DNA from: Saprospiraceae bacterium
GTDB lineage: Bacteria; Bacteroidota; Bacteroidia; Chitinophagales; Saprospiraceae
NCBI GenBank assembly: GCA_017995875.1
Contig: JAGOIB010000019.1
Span: forward strand, 1-25,465
Direction: 5' to 3'
Length of the DNA stretch: 25,465 bases
Shown here: piece by piece, positions 15,788 through 24,454 of the stretch
Layout of the letters: the number at the start of each line of letters is the position of its first letter
How positions within the stretch are numbered: the first letter of the stretch is position 1
Position numbers and translations under genes: made by a program
The notes under the pieces: generated by a model
Database searches by the model: none
Told to the model about the DNA's origin: nothing
Seen by the model: the letters and a program-made list of their open reading frames with translations, nothing else

Positions 15788-16982
15788 GTATCATTTGATG
15801 TATAGCCTCCACAATATCGTGAGCAACAGCTTTTTTGGACTTTAACTCGAAGTGCTTCTGTTTATTGTCCGGAAACAGAAAAGAAACTTTATTAGTATCA
15901 TGTCCAAAAGCGGCACCCGCATCACGCGGATTGTTGAGGACGATCATATCCATATTTTTCCTGAGCATTTTTTCTCTTGCATTATTCTCACCGTCCGTTG
16001 TCTCTAATGCAAAACCAACCAGGACCTGATCTTTCTTTTTGAGTTTACCGACAGCAGCTGCAATGTCCGGTGTTTTTACCAATTCAAGAGTGAGTTGATC
16101 AGAACTCTTTTTAATTTTCTCAGGAGCTATCGTTTTGGGTTTGTAATCTGCAACTGCAGCAGCAAGAACGGTAACATCTGATGTTTCAAATTGCCGGGTG
16201 CATGCAACCAGCATTTCATCTGCTGATGTTACTTTTTCAATGCGGATGTGATTGTTTTCTGGTTCAACACTCTCTGGTCCAAGCACCAGATGAACTTCAG
16301 CACCTCGCCGGGCAAATTCCTCCGCAATGGCTACACCCATTTTGCCGGTAGAATGATTTCCAATATATCTGACAGGATCAATAGCTTCGTACGTAGGACC
16401 GGCATTGATAAGGACTTTCAATCCGAGCATATCCTGCGTGTAATGGAAATACTCGGCAAGGAATCTCTGTATTTCTTCCGGTTCAGCGAGCCTTCCCGGG
16501 CCTTCAAGACCACTGGCCAGCTCACCTGTTCCAACGTCTAAGATGAAATTGCCATAGGATTGTAACCTGCTTATGTTTTCAAGTGTGCTTGGATGTTTCC
16601 ACATATCCAGGTCCATAGCTGGTGCAAAAAATACAGGACAACGTGCAGATAAATAAGTAGCAGTCAGCATATCAGAAGCAAGGCCTAAAGCGCATTTCGC
16701 TATCGTGTGCGCAGTAGCTGGAGCTATGATCATGGCATCTGCCCACAAGCCCCATTCAACGTGATTGGTCCATTGTCCACCTTCATGTACATCTGAAGCA
16801 ACAGGATTTCGACTGAGTGTGGAAAATGTAAGTGGGGAAACAAAATCCTTTGCAGCGGCGGTCATGATGACACGAACCTCACATCCTTCTTTCATCAGAA
16901 GCCGGAGCAGTAATGCAGATTTATAGGCAGCAATACTGCCTGATACACCAAGAAGGATTTTTTTACCACGCAATGAGGTCAT
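15768..16982 (-). CDS. coaBC: Bifunctional phosphopantothenoylcysteine decarboxylase/phosphopantothenate-cysteine ligase
   Basis: The product has 404 residues and makes 4'-phosphopantetheine for coenzyme A in two steps. The N-terminal flavoprotein (CoaC, ~1-180) has GVSGSIAAYKSA, the active-site H74 (WTNHVEWG), APATAHTIAK and PAMDLDMWKH. The C-terminal ligase (CoaB, ~186-404) has NAGPTYEAIDPVRYIGNHSTGKMG and AAAVADYKP. Two positions differ from the E. coli enzyme: the Asn of the PAMN motif is D124, and the catalytic Cys of the flexible flap (ACGDIGPGRM in E. coli) is S157 (LASGLEGPGRL). The gene follows rpoZ by 27 bp and overlaps the porD-like gene. Confidence 0.95.
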   Translation of the reverse strand: MTSLRGKKILLGVSGSIAAYKSALLLRLLMKEGCEVRVIMTAAAKDFVSPLTFSTLSRNPVASDVHEGGQWTNHVEWGLWADAMIIAPATAHTIAKCALGLASDMLTATYLSARCPVFFAPAMDLDMWKHPSTLENISRLQSYGNFILDVGTGELASGLEGPGRLAEPEEIQRFLAEYFHYTQDMLGLKVLINAGPTYEAIDPVRYIGNHSTGKMGVAIAEEFARRGAEVHLVLGPESVEPENNHIRIEKVTSADEMLVACTRQFETSDVTVLAAAVADYKPKTIAPEKIKKSSDQLTLELVKTPDIAAAVGKLKKKDQVLVGFALETTDGENNAREKMLRKNMDMIVLNNPRDAGAAFGHDTNKVSFLFPDNKQKHFELKSKKAVAHDIVEAIHQMIHAHAKK

Positions 16983-17009
16983 GCCTTATCATTCGAATAA
17001 GGTGATGTG

Positions 17010-17372
17010 TTACTCCGTTTCTTCAGTCAGTTCGTCTTCCTTCACGACTGGCTCAGGATAACGCCACTCAAGATCGCCTCTTAGAAATTCTTCAGTCGCC
17101 AGGACAGTAGGGTTAGCCATTTTTTCATACGAGCGTGAAATCTCAATCTGCTCTTTGTTTTCATGGATTTCTTCAATAGTCTCTGTCACAATGACAAACT
17201 CCTCCAGCTTGTCATGAAGCTCTTTTTTTACTTCAGCTGACAATTGTCTGGCGCGCTTGGAGATCACTGTGATTGATTCATAGATATTGGCTGTCTTGGA
17301 AGCCATGTCTTTAATGTCTCTTGCTTTGACATTCGCATCTACGGCAGAAGCCAGGTTCTTTATAGTACTCAT
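17010..17372 (-). CDS. rpoZ: RNA polymerase omega subunit (Bacteroidota type)
   Basis: The product has 120 residues. The segment at ~27-65 (ANIYESITVISKRARQLSAE, then LHDKLEEFV) matches the omega/RPB6 helical core that folds around the C-terminal end of beta-prime. The acidic tail (EDELTEETE) is unstructured. It starts on the base directly after the bamD stop (TAA then ATG), so the two are co-translated. Identity rests on the core pattern and on the bamD-coaBC neighbourhood, where Bacteroidota normally keep this gene. Confidence 0.85.
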   Translation of the reverse strand: MSTIKNLASAVDANVKARDIKDMASKTANIYESITVISKRARQLSAEVKKELHDKLEEFVIVTETIEEIHENKEQIEISRSYEKMANPTVLATEEFLRGDLEWRYPEPVVKEDELTEETE

Positions 17373-18167
17373 TTATGACAGATTTTTAGATTCAGTTTCT
17401 ATTTGTTTGCGTAGTTCTTTTACTTCTTTGATATGATGACCATTCGGATAACGATTAACATAATCATTATAGCGGTCCATAGCTCCATCCAGTCGGTCAG
17501 CGCGTTTGTCATACACACTGTTAATAGCATATTCATAGGCAGCTTTCACCATAAGGTATCTTGCTTCCTCAGCGTGTACAGATTCAGGATATTGAGACAG
17601 CATATTGTCAAACGCTGTTATGCATGCATTGAATTTGCTGAGGTTGAAATAGAGGATACCTTCATTGTAGGCCTTCAATTCCAGCTTTGACCTCAACTCA
17701 TCTATCAATTCGTTGCACTTCAGGATGCGATCGCTTTCCGGATATTTATTGGCAAAGTCCTGGAAAGCATTAATGGCTTCTACCGAAGGAGTCTGATCAA
17801 GACGAAAAGAAGGAGATTGCTGATAATACGAGTAGGCAATCATGTAATCAGATTCCTCCGCAAAGGTGCTGTATGGAAAAGTCGAAGAAAAGTTGGTGAA
17901 ATAAGTGGATGCCAGTGCATAACTCCCAAGCTTGTAATGGGTATAGGCATATTTAAAGAAAAGCTCTTCACCATCCCGGGTACCCCGGTATTGGTTAAGG
18001 ACCAGTTCCATCAGGGTTTGAGCTTTCAGATAATCACCCTTGTCATAGTATTTGATGGATTCGCGCAGGATCAACTCAGAGTTGTTGCTGGTGCGAACGG
18101 CTTCAAAACCACTCTTGCAGGCAATTAAAGTACTGAATATCAATAAGATGTACGTAAAAAATCGCAT
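17373..18167 (-). CDS. bamD: Outer membrane protein assembly factor BamD
   Basis: The product has 264 residues. A lipoprotein signal (ILLIFSTLIAC) gives lipidated C17. TPR-like helical repeats run through the mature protein (KGDYLKAQTLMELVLNQY, then KLGSYALASTYFTNFSSTFP, NAFQDFANKYPESDRI, NACITAFDNMLSQYPES and DRYNDYVNRYPNGHH). BamD is the essential lipoprotein of the BAM complex that inserts beta-barrel proteins into the outer membrane; in this lineage its clients include T9SS barrels. It leads a five-gene run ending in purN. An exact TAnnTTTG box lies 23-30 bases upstream of the ATG. Confidence 0.93.
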   Translation of the reverse strand: MRFFTYILLIFSTLIACKSGFEAVRTSNNSELILRESIKYYDKGDYLKAQTLMELVLNQYRGTRDGEELFFKYAYTHYKLGSYALASTYFTNFSSTFPYSTFAEESDYMIAYSYYQQSPSFRLDQTPSVEAINAFQDFANKYPESDRILKCNELIDELRSKLELKAYNEGILYFNLSKFNACITAFDNMLSQYPESVHAEEARYLMVKAAYEYAINSVYDKRADRLDGAMDRYNDYVNRYPNGHHIKEVKELRKQIETESKNLS

Positions 18168-18189
18168 CGACGCTTTTTAAAATAGTTCG

Positions 18190-18197
18190 CAAAGATA
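18190..18197 (-). promoter_or_regulatory. -7 box for the bamD-rpoZ-coaBC-porD-purN operon
   Basis: The minus strand reads TATCTTTG, an exact TAnnTTTG, which predicts a leader of ~16 nt. No TTG is found at the expected -33 position. Confidence 0.6.
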
Positions 18198-18259
18198 GGG
18201 AATATTGTATTAACCTTTGTATTTACTCCCCCTTGTCAATCAAGGAATTAGATCGCATT

Positions 18260-19768
18260 TCAAGGCCGTTTGAGGAGTGATTCCAGGGAGGAAGCAATGT
18301 CCCTGTTATTACTCAACCGCGGCACTTTGTTTTGACCACCTAATTTTCCAATGGATTGCATGTAGATCTTAAACGATCCGGAAGGCAAATGTTGTACAAC
18401 CAGAGGCCTAAGGATTTTTCCATCGATCAGATCCTGGTAATAAAGGTTCTGACGAACCATAGCTAAATTAAGATCAGAGGCAAAGGCTGAAAGGTCTTTT
18501 GGTTCTTCACCAAACTCAATCCACCATTCGTGATAGGGTTTCTGCCCGTCAGCTGGAATCACTTGCGGAGCCACAGTAAATTCATTAACCAGGCAAGGAT
18601 GTAAGGCAACGGTTTGTCGTAAAGCTTCTTCTACCTCTTTTGCGATGACATGCTCCCCGAACGCAGAGATAAAATGTTTGATCCTACCGGTAACCTTGAT
18701 TCGATAAGGATCTTTTGATACAAACTCTATGGTGTCACCAATCGAATACGCCCATAGTCCTGCATTGGTACTCATGATCAATGCATAATCCTGACCTATC
18801 TCAACATGATCAAGCGTCAATCGCTTAGGTGAAGGAAGATGCATTTCACCTGTTGGAACAAATTCAAAAAAGATGCCTGCATTACATTCAAGCAATAATC
18901 CTGCTGACGCATCATCAAGGTCCTGGAAAGCAATAAATCCTTCTGATGCAGGATAGGTTTCAAGGTACGCAATGGGTCCTCCTACTAATCTTTCTAATTG
19001 TGCACGATAGGGTTCATAGTTGACTCCCCCATAGACAAATAGCTGAAGATTTGGAAATACTTCCTTGATAGTTGATTTGCCAGACAATTGTAAAACACGT
19101 TCGTAATACATCTGTACCCAGGGTGGAATTCCGCCAATGATCCGCATGTCACTATGCATTGTTTCCCTGGCGATTTTGTCCACTTTCACTTCCCAGTCTT
19201 CGATACAATTGGTTTCAAAAGAAGGCATCTGATTGCTTCGCAGCCAGGCTGGAAACCAATGATTGACGATACCTGATAATCGGCCAGTTGGAATCGTTCC
19301 TTTTTTTTCCAATACAGGTGAACCGGATAGAAACAAGACTTTGCCATCAAAAAGATTTTTCAGTGAAAGTCTCGACGTTATGTTGAACAGTGCTGATCTC
19401 GCATTACCGATATGATTTGGAATGCTGTCACGGGTGATGGGAATATATTTTATACCACTGGTAGTACCGGAAGTTTTTGCAAAATATATCGGTTTTCCCG
19501 GCCATAGAATATCAGCTTCTCCATGAATGATTCCTTCGATGTAAGGTCGCAGATCTTCATAATCCCTGATAGGAACTTGCCTGACAAAATCACTATGGTT
19601 TTGAATCGTTTGAAAGCCATGTTGCCTTCCGAATTCTGTTTCCTTCCCTTTGCGGATAAGCATTTCAAAGGTTGCATGCTGATTTTCCCTTGCATGCAAT
19701 GCATCATATTCAATACGTTTCCTGCTTCGGTTGGCAAATATACTGATGACCCTGCTCTTGATTCCCAT
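18260..19768 (-). CDS. GH3-family acyl-adenylating enzyme
   Basis: The product has 502 residues and belongs to the GH3 branch of the ANL adenylation superfamily. The ATP loop is TSGTTSG at 99-105 (AKTSGTTSGIKYIP). The second motif is YPASEG at 272-277. The third, equivalent to plant YRxGD, is YSIGD at 341-345. GRIKHFISAFGEHV (361-374) is the hinge region. Plant GH3 enzymes form acyl-AMP and couple it to amino acids (jasmonate, auxin); the substrate of bacterial homologues is generally unknown and is not inferred here. No signal peptide is present, so it should be cytoplasmic. It starts 6 bp after lolA and is probably co-transcribed with it. Confidence 0.9.
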   Translation of the reverse strand: MGIKSRVISIFANRSRKRIEYDALHARENQHATFEMLIRKGKETEFGRQHGFQTIQNHSDFVRQVPIRDYEDLRPYIEGIIHGEADILWPGKPIYFAKTSGTTSGIKYIPITRDSIPNHIGNARSALFNITSRLSLKNLFDGKVLFLSGSPVLEKKGTIPTGRLSGIVNHWFPAWLRSNQMPSFETNCIEDWEVKVDKIARETMHSDMRIIGGIPPWVQMYYERVLQLSGKSTIKEVFPNLQLFVYGGVNYEPYRAQLERLVGGPIAYLETYPASEGFIAFQDLDDASAGLLLECNAGIFFEFVPTGEMHLPSPKRLTLDHVEIGQDYALIMSTNAGLWAYSIGDTIEFVSKDPYRIKVTGRIKHFISAFGEHVIAKEVEEALRQTVALHPCLVNEFTVAPQVIPADGQKPYHEWWIEFGEEPKDLSAFASDLNLAMVRQNLYYQDLIDGKILRPLVVQHLPSGSFKIYMQSIGKLGGQNKVPRLSNNRDIASSLESLLKRP

Positions 19769-19774
19769 GCGGTA

Positions 19775-20431
19775 TCAATGGAGTCTTAAATCCTCGACAG
19801 CGACTCCGGGATGCAGCTCAGGATGAAATGTAAATAGCTTCTTTGCATCCAATGAAGTAGGATAAGCTATTGCTGTTATATTCATATCCTGTCGGGTACC
19901 ATCGCTAGACAACGCATTGATAAAGCTTAATGCGCCGTTTTTGATGCCGATCGTAAATTTGGAAAATTCATCAAAACGGCCTTTCAGTGGTTTTGCTTCA
20001 ATGACGGATGTACCATCTGCACGAGTTCCGGTATGCATGAAAACCAAATCCTGTGAAGTATGCAGCGTCAGGAAATCCTGCGGGCTGATCCAGTCCTGGC
20101 CATTGGATTCATTATAGATATTTACTTCATTTGGACCTTTCAAATATACCCATCGTACAGAGCCGTCAGAAATAATAGCGTAATCTTTTAATTCAAGGTT
20201 GTAAGATTTCCCAGCCTGATAAAGCACGCCCTCGCTGACCATAGGTTCTTCACCCGGAAAAGTGACCTTTAATTTAAAATTGACCTGGGCATTCTTAGAC
20301 ATGAATGCTTGTCCGGCTTTGGTCAACATACTTATAGCTTCTGGATCTGAGTCCTTAGCAGATGTATATTGGGCTTGTCCGTTGCTGATAGCCAGTACGA
20401 AAAGAATGGCAGGGAGAAATAATTGCTTCAT
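19775..20431 (-). CDS. lolA: Outer-membrane lipoprotein carrier protein LolA-like
   Basis: The product has 218 residues. A signal peptide (MKQLFLPAILFVLAISNG, cleavage near AQA/Q) is followed by a LolA-type half-barrel: QVNFKLKVTFPG, EGVLYQAGKSYNLEL, DGSVRWVYLKGPNEVNIY, and a C-terminal FTIGIKNGALSFINALSSDG. LolA carries lipoproteins across the periplasm from LolCDE to the outer membrane. The ATG at 20431 is used; a TTG five codons upstream would only lengthen the n-region. A promoter with both boxes lies between it and ftsK, so lolA-GH3 can form its own unit although ftsK is upstream on the same strand. Confidence 0.88.
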   Translation of the reverse strand: MKQLFLPAILFVLAISNGQAQYTSAKDSDPEAISMLTKAGQAFMSKNAQVNFKLKVTFPGEEPMVSEGVLYQAGKSYNLELKDYAIISDGSVRWVYLKGPNEVNIYNESNGQDWISPQDFLTLHTSQDLVFMHTGTRADGTSVIEAKPLKGRFDEFSKFTIGIKNGALSFINALSSDGTRQDMNITAIAYPTSLDAKKLFTFHPELHPGVAVEDLRLH

Positions 20432-20463
20432 AGCTGATGAACTCAAAATCTAACGTTACAACG

Positions 20464-20492
20464 CAAAATTAGAAGAAAAGTATCATCCTCAA
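20464..20492 (-). promoter_or_regulatory. Promoter of lolA-GH3 (-33 TTG, N18, -7 TAATTTTG)
   Basis: The minus strand has TTG (20490-20492), an 18-bp spacer, and TAATTTTG (20464-20471). This is close to the Bacteroidota consensus TTG-N19-TAnnTTTG and is the best promoter in the window. The leader would be ~26 nt. Confidence 0.65.
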
Positions 20493-20522
20493 CAGCTAAG
20501 GAAAGGTTAAAGCCCCGATAGT

Positions 20523-23117
20523 CTAGCTTTTCGTGCGCATTCGCTGGATCAAACCGTCAAGATCTGTTTCAGTAAACATCAATACATCCCGGGGTTTGCT
20601 GCCTTCAGCAGGGCCGACGACACCTACAGCATGTAATTGATCCATGATTCTACCTGCACGGTTGTATCCGAGCTTGAGCCTTCGTTGTATCATCGAAGTG
20701 CTGCCATGTTGATTTTGTATCACCAGACGTGCGGCATCTTCAAACATATCATCGAGCTCTGCATAGGTCATACCGTCTCCACCTTTGATCGGTTCATCAT
20801 CGCCGACATATTCAGGTAAGTAATACGGTTCAGGATATCCCTTTTGATCAGAGATATGGTTGATGACCGATTCTACTTCCGGGGTATCAACAAATGCACA
20901 TTGAAGACGGATCATATTACTGCCAATAGAGAGAAGCATATCTCCCTGGCCTATAAGTTGTTCAGCACCACCCATATCCAGGATTGTACGGCTATCTACT
21001 TTCGAAGCTACTTTGTAGGCAAGCCGTGCAGGGAAGTTTGCTTTGATCACACCTGTGATGATATTGACAGATGGACGTTGTGTTGCAATGATCAGGTGAA
21101 TACCAACCGCACGTGCTAACTGCGCAAGACGCGCGATAGGCATCTCGACTTCTTTACCTGCCGTCATGATCAGGTCTGCAAACTCATCAATGACAAGCAC
21201 GATAAATGGCATAAACCTATGGCCCTTTAATGGGTTGAGTTGCCGGTTGACAAATTTTTCATTGTATTCTTTCAGGTTTCGCGCATGAGCTTTCTTGAGC
21301 AGGTCATAACGGTCATCCATTTCAATACAAAGAGAATTGAGGGTATAAATAACTTTTTTGGTCTCCGTTACAATTGGTTCCTTTTGGTCAGGCAGGAATG
21401 CAAGGAAATGGTTTTCCAGCTTGGCATACGGAAAGAGCTCTACTTTCTTTGGATCGATGAGGACCAGTTTGAGTTGCGATGGGTGTTTGCGGTAGAGTAG
21501 GGACATCAGTACAGTGTTGATACCAACTGATTTTCCCTGACCTGTTGCTCCTGCAATAAGTAAGTGAGGCATTTTTGCAAGATCTGCTACAAAGACTTCA
21601 TTTGAAATCGTTTTTCCAAGCGCTATGGGAAGGTCCATCTTGCCTGAAATAAATTTATCAGACATCAGCACCTCTTTTAAAGAAACGATTTGTTTTTTCT
21701 TATTAGGTACCTCGATACCAATCGTTCCTTTACCTGGTATGGGCGCAATGATTCTGATGCCAAGCGCAGAAAGGCTTAGTGCGATATCATCTTCGAGGTT
21801 CTTGATTTTTGAAATCCGGATACCAGGCTTTGGTATGATTTCATACAAGGTTACCGTTGGGCCAATCGTAGCACGGATCTTGGTGATTTCTATCTTATAG
21901 TTTAGTAATGTCTCAATGATCTGATCTTTATTCGCTTCCACCTCAGCCCGGTCGATCTGAATATTTCCATCTGAATATTCCTGCAGCAATTCTAATGTAG
22001 GTGGCTCAAAGGAAGATAGTTCCAGTGTAGGATCATATGGCTCACTATGCTCGCTGTGTTCCTGATCCATTAGGAATACTTTGTCCTGCACGCCACTAAA
22101 GGTTGGAGGAATATGGCCTTCAGCGAATGTATCTGCCCTGTCAATAGTATCCAATCCGCTTATTTCAAGCTCAGGTTCTGCAGGAGAATCAACTGTACGT
22201 TCGAGCTCAAAATCTTCAAGGTCTAATTCAAGTGCATCAAGATCATCTGTTTCTTCATCCAGTGCAACAACCGTTTTCGGGGCATCACTCGATTTGAGAA
22301 AACGGTTGAGAAACCCGGGTTGTAGTACTTCATCTGTTTCTTCGTCTTCGATTTCTTCATCTTCTATTTCTGCCTCATTACCTGCAGGATTTTCAACAAC
22401 TGGTATGTCAGTCTTAATCTTCTTTTTAAAGATGTCTAAACCTAATTCAGCAAGGCTCAGCTTCCACTCGGGCATTTTCATATTTGGAAAAGCAAGGAAT
22501 TCACCTTTGCCATTCCATTGTATGGTAGGATTGAATTGTATGATAAAGGTAGCCGCCAACACAAAAAGCAAAGACAGTAATACACCTAGGAATCCCATGA
22601 AGTTGGATAGCCATTCTGTGGTGCTCTCACCAAAAGCGCCTCCCCATGGAAACTGGGTCCATGAAAAAACGAAAGCCAGAAACATGGATAAATAGACCAT
22701 CGCCAGGATTGATTTTCCGGCACGGAGGTACCAGGTCTGCAATCCTGCTCCTAAAAATTTCCTGAGGCCAAATCCAATGACGAGCACAGGGAGGACGAGG
22801 GACGAAATCCCAAAGCCCCAATAGATGAGTGCGTTTCCAACGACGGCACCTAACCTGCCAAGCCAATTGGCCATGATGAGATCTCCTTCACCCAATGCAC
22901 TAAAAGGATTGTTGAGGATCTTATCCTGATCTTCTTTCCAGGTGAATACATAGGAAACGCCCGCCACGAGGACGAACACACCTAATACCACGAGGGTGAT
23001 TCCAATCAGTTTTGGAATTCGCTGATCCCTGATGAAAGAGGCTTTCTGGGCTCCTTTCTTAGGTTTCGGCCGCACAGTAGAGGCAGCCTTTTTGTTCTTC
23101 GGTATAAATATGGACAT
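20523..23117 (-). CDS. ftsK: DNA translocase FtsK
   Basis: The product has 864 residues. The N-terminal ~220 residues have four membrane helices (from LIGITLVVLGVFVLVAGVSY onward) that anchor it at the septum. An acidic linker (~245-390, with EIEDEEIEDEETDE and LDALELDLEDFELE) follows. The motor has Walker A GATGQGKS (~522) and Walker B VLVIDEFADLI (~641), plus ATQRPS. The last ~65 residues (YAELDDMFEDAARLV, then STSMIQRRLKLGYNRAGRIM) are the gamma winged helix that reads polar chromosomal sequences. FtsK pumps DNA to the dif site and activates XerCD during division. An exact TAnnTTTG box precedes it. Confidence 0.96.
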   Translation of the reverse strand: MSIFIPKNKKAASTVRPKPKKGAQKASFIRDQRIPKLIGITLVVLGVFVLVAGVSYVFTWKEDQDKILNNPFSALGEGDLIMANWLGRLGAVVGNALIYWGFGISSLVLPVLVIGFGLRKFLGAGLQTWYLRAGKSILAMVYLSMFLAFVFSWTQFPWGGAFGESTTEWLSNFMGFLGVLLSLLFVLAATFIIQFNPTIQWNGKGEFLAFPNMKMPEWKLSLAELGLDIFKKKIKTDIPVVENPAGNEAEIEDEEIEDEETDEVLQPGFLNRFLKSSDAPKTVVALDEETDDLDALELDLEDFELERTVDSPAEPELEISGLDTIDRADTFAEGHIPPTFSGVQDKVFLMDQEHSEHSEPYDPTLELSSFEPPTLELLQEYSDGNIQIDRAEVEANKDQIIETLLNYKIEITKIRATIGPTVTLYEIIPKPGIRISKIKNLEDDIALSLSALGIRIIAPIPGKGTIGIEVPNKKKQIVSLKEVLMSDKFISGKMDLPIALGKTISNEVFVADLAKMPHLLIAGATGQGKSVGINTVLMSLLYRKHPSQLKLVLIDPKKVELFPYAKLENHFLAFLPDQKEPIVTETKKVIYTLNSLCIEMDDRYDLLKKAHARNLKEYNEKFVNRQLNPLKGHRFMPFIVLVIDEFADLIMTAGKEVEMPIARLAQLARAVGIHLIIATQRPSVNIITGVIKANFPARLAYKVASKVDSRTILDMGGAEQLIGQGDMLLSIGSNMIRLQCAFVDTPEVESVINHISDQKGYPEPYYLPEYVGDDEPIKGGDGMTYAELDDMFEDAARLVIQNQHGSTSMIQRRLKLGYNRAGRIMDQLHAVGVVGPAEGSKPRDVLMFTETDLDGLIQRMRTKS

Positions 23118-23151
23118 AGTAATGAGACTATTCCTGTCTTGGGATGACGGT

Positions 23152-23159
23152 CAAATATA
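23152..23159 (-). promoter_or_regulatory. -7 box for ftsK
   Basis: The minus strand reads TATATTTG, an exact TAnnTTTG, which predicts a ~28-nt leader to the ATG at 23117. No -33 TTG is seen. It shares a divergent spacer of 191 bp with the promoter of the dehydrogenase gene. Confidence 0.6.
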
Positions 23160-23267
23160 GTATTATCTCCACTTATCTAGGTATATATACATGATTTTTT
23201 TATTTAATATGATTTTCGGGCGCCTTCTGGTTTCCGCGCATGGCGGGCGGGAAGAAGCCAAAATAAT

Positions 23268-23275
23268 TACCTTTG
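23268..23275 (+). promoter_or_regulatory. -7 box for the saccharopine-dehydrogenase-family gene
   Basis: TACCTTTG is an exact TAnnTTTG, predicting a ~27-nt leader to the ATG at 23309. No -33 TTG is seen. Confidence 0.6.
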
Positions 23276-23308
23276 GCACCTCTTTAAAGGCTACTAATCA
23301 GAAGTTTT

Positions 23309-24454
23309 ATGGACAAAATATTTATCGCAGGTGCTGGAGGAATTGGCCGAGCAGCAGCATTACTTATACTGGATGCTCAGGGCTGGGATTGTGAAGTGGT
23401 CCTGGGAGATGTCTCTTTACAACAGATTGAAGAGGCCACTGAGTGGGTTCAAAAAGGGATTGGGAAAAAGTCTCGATTTACCACATTTGCCATGCCTGCC
23501 GATGGAAATGCTGAAGCTTTTGCTTCTGTTCTTGATGATACACATGTTCTTTTGGATTGCCTTCCGGGATCATTAGCCCCATCTATGGCACGCCTTTGTA
23601 TTCAGTATGGGCTCCATTATGTCAACCTTACAGAATATGTAAAGGAGACTCAGGAAATCAAAGAGATGGCAGCAGATGCGGAGACAGGTTTTATTCTACA
23701 GACCGGATTGGCTCCCGGATATGTCAATAACCTGGGTGTTCATCTGGCTGAATCCTTCATGAATAAGTATGATGTTGAAAAACTGGAAAAACTTTCCATG
23801 CGTGTAGGTGCTTTGACCCAGTTTACCGAGTCCCCACATTATTATGGTTTTACCTGGAGCACGATTGGTGTCGCTACCGAGTATATCAAGGATTCTGAAG
23901 CAGTACGAAATCATGAGATCGTCCGTATCCCATCGCTTACAGAACCGGAAATGCTTATCCTCAACGGTAAAACCTATGAAGCAGATCTGACTAGTGGTGG
24001 AGCAGCTGATCTGCCGGAAGCATTTAAAGACCAGATTAAAAACATCGATTATAAAACCATTCGATATCCCGGCCACTTTGATTGGGTAAAGTCCTGGCTG
24101 AAGAATACTGGTGATCAAGCATCTGCTATCACAAAGCTTGAAGAACATATGTTGCAAAACATTCCTCACGTCGAGGATGATGTCATTGTGATTTATGCTG
24201 CAGTTACAGGTTATGATCAACAAGGCATTTTGCGGTCGATGCAGCAGGCGCATCATATCTATCCGCTGATGGTTGGGAGTATCACAATGAGAGCTATTCA
24301 GACCTGTACAGCAGCTCCGATGGTGGAATGTGCAAGATTGTTATTGACAGGAGAATACCAGGGTATCATTACACAGAGTCAGATCAATCCTTCAGCTATA
24401 CTTGAAGGCACGATAGTGCGTCAGGCGTATCATTCAGGTTCGTTAGAAGGTTGA
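23309..24454 (+). CDS. Saccharopine dehydrogenase family protein
   Basis: The product has 381 residues. The N-terminal Rossmann domain has GAGGIG (8-13), which binds NAD(P). The central segment QTGLAPGYVNNLGVHLAE corresponds to the substrate-domain entrance of the family (GLDPG-like), and TIRYPGHFDWVKSWL is a typical LYS9-like motif. Family members oxidise saccharopine to lysine or allysine plus glutamate, or act on related amino-acid adducts; which substrate applies is undecided. It is monocistronic with its own promoter. Its last 25 bases overlap the end of the convergent membrane-protein gene, and no terminator lies between them. Confidence 0.88.
   Translation: MDKIFIAGAGGIGRAAALLILDAQGWDCEVVLGDVSLQQIEEATEWVQKGIGKKSRFTTFAMPADGNAEAFASVLDDTHVLLDCLPGSLAPSMARLCIQYGLHYVNLTEYVKETQEIKEMAADAETGFILQTGLAPGYVNNLGVHLAESFMNKYDVEKLEKLSMRVGALTQFTESPHYYGFTWSTIGVATEYIKDSEAVRNHEIVRIPSLTEPEMLILNGKTYEADLTSGGAADLPEAFKDQIKNIDYKTIRYPGHFDWVKSWLKNTGDQASAITKLEEHMLQNIPHVEDDVIVIYAAVTGYDQQGILRSMQQAHHIYPLMVGSITMRAIQTCTAAPMVECARLLLTGEYQGIITQSQINPSAILEGTIVRQAYHSGSLEG

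Noticed and set aside
22081..22695. Open frame of 204 codons, Ser-rich, on the plus strand
   Set aside because: It is antisense to the acidic linker and N-terminal region of ftsK; the Ser runs are the complement of Glu/Asp codons, and no domain or promoter supports it.
23191..23394. Open frame of 67 codons upstream of the dehydrogenase gene
   Set aside because: It covers the promoter region and the start of the dehydrogenase gene in another frame; there is no support for expression.
23696..24256. Open frame of 186 codons on the minus strand
   Set aside because: It is antisense to the middle of the saccharopine-dehydrogenase-family gene, whose motifs are clear; the frame is Cys/Phe/Ile-rich noise.
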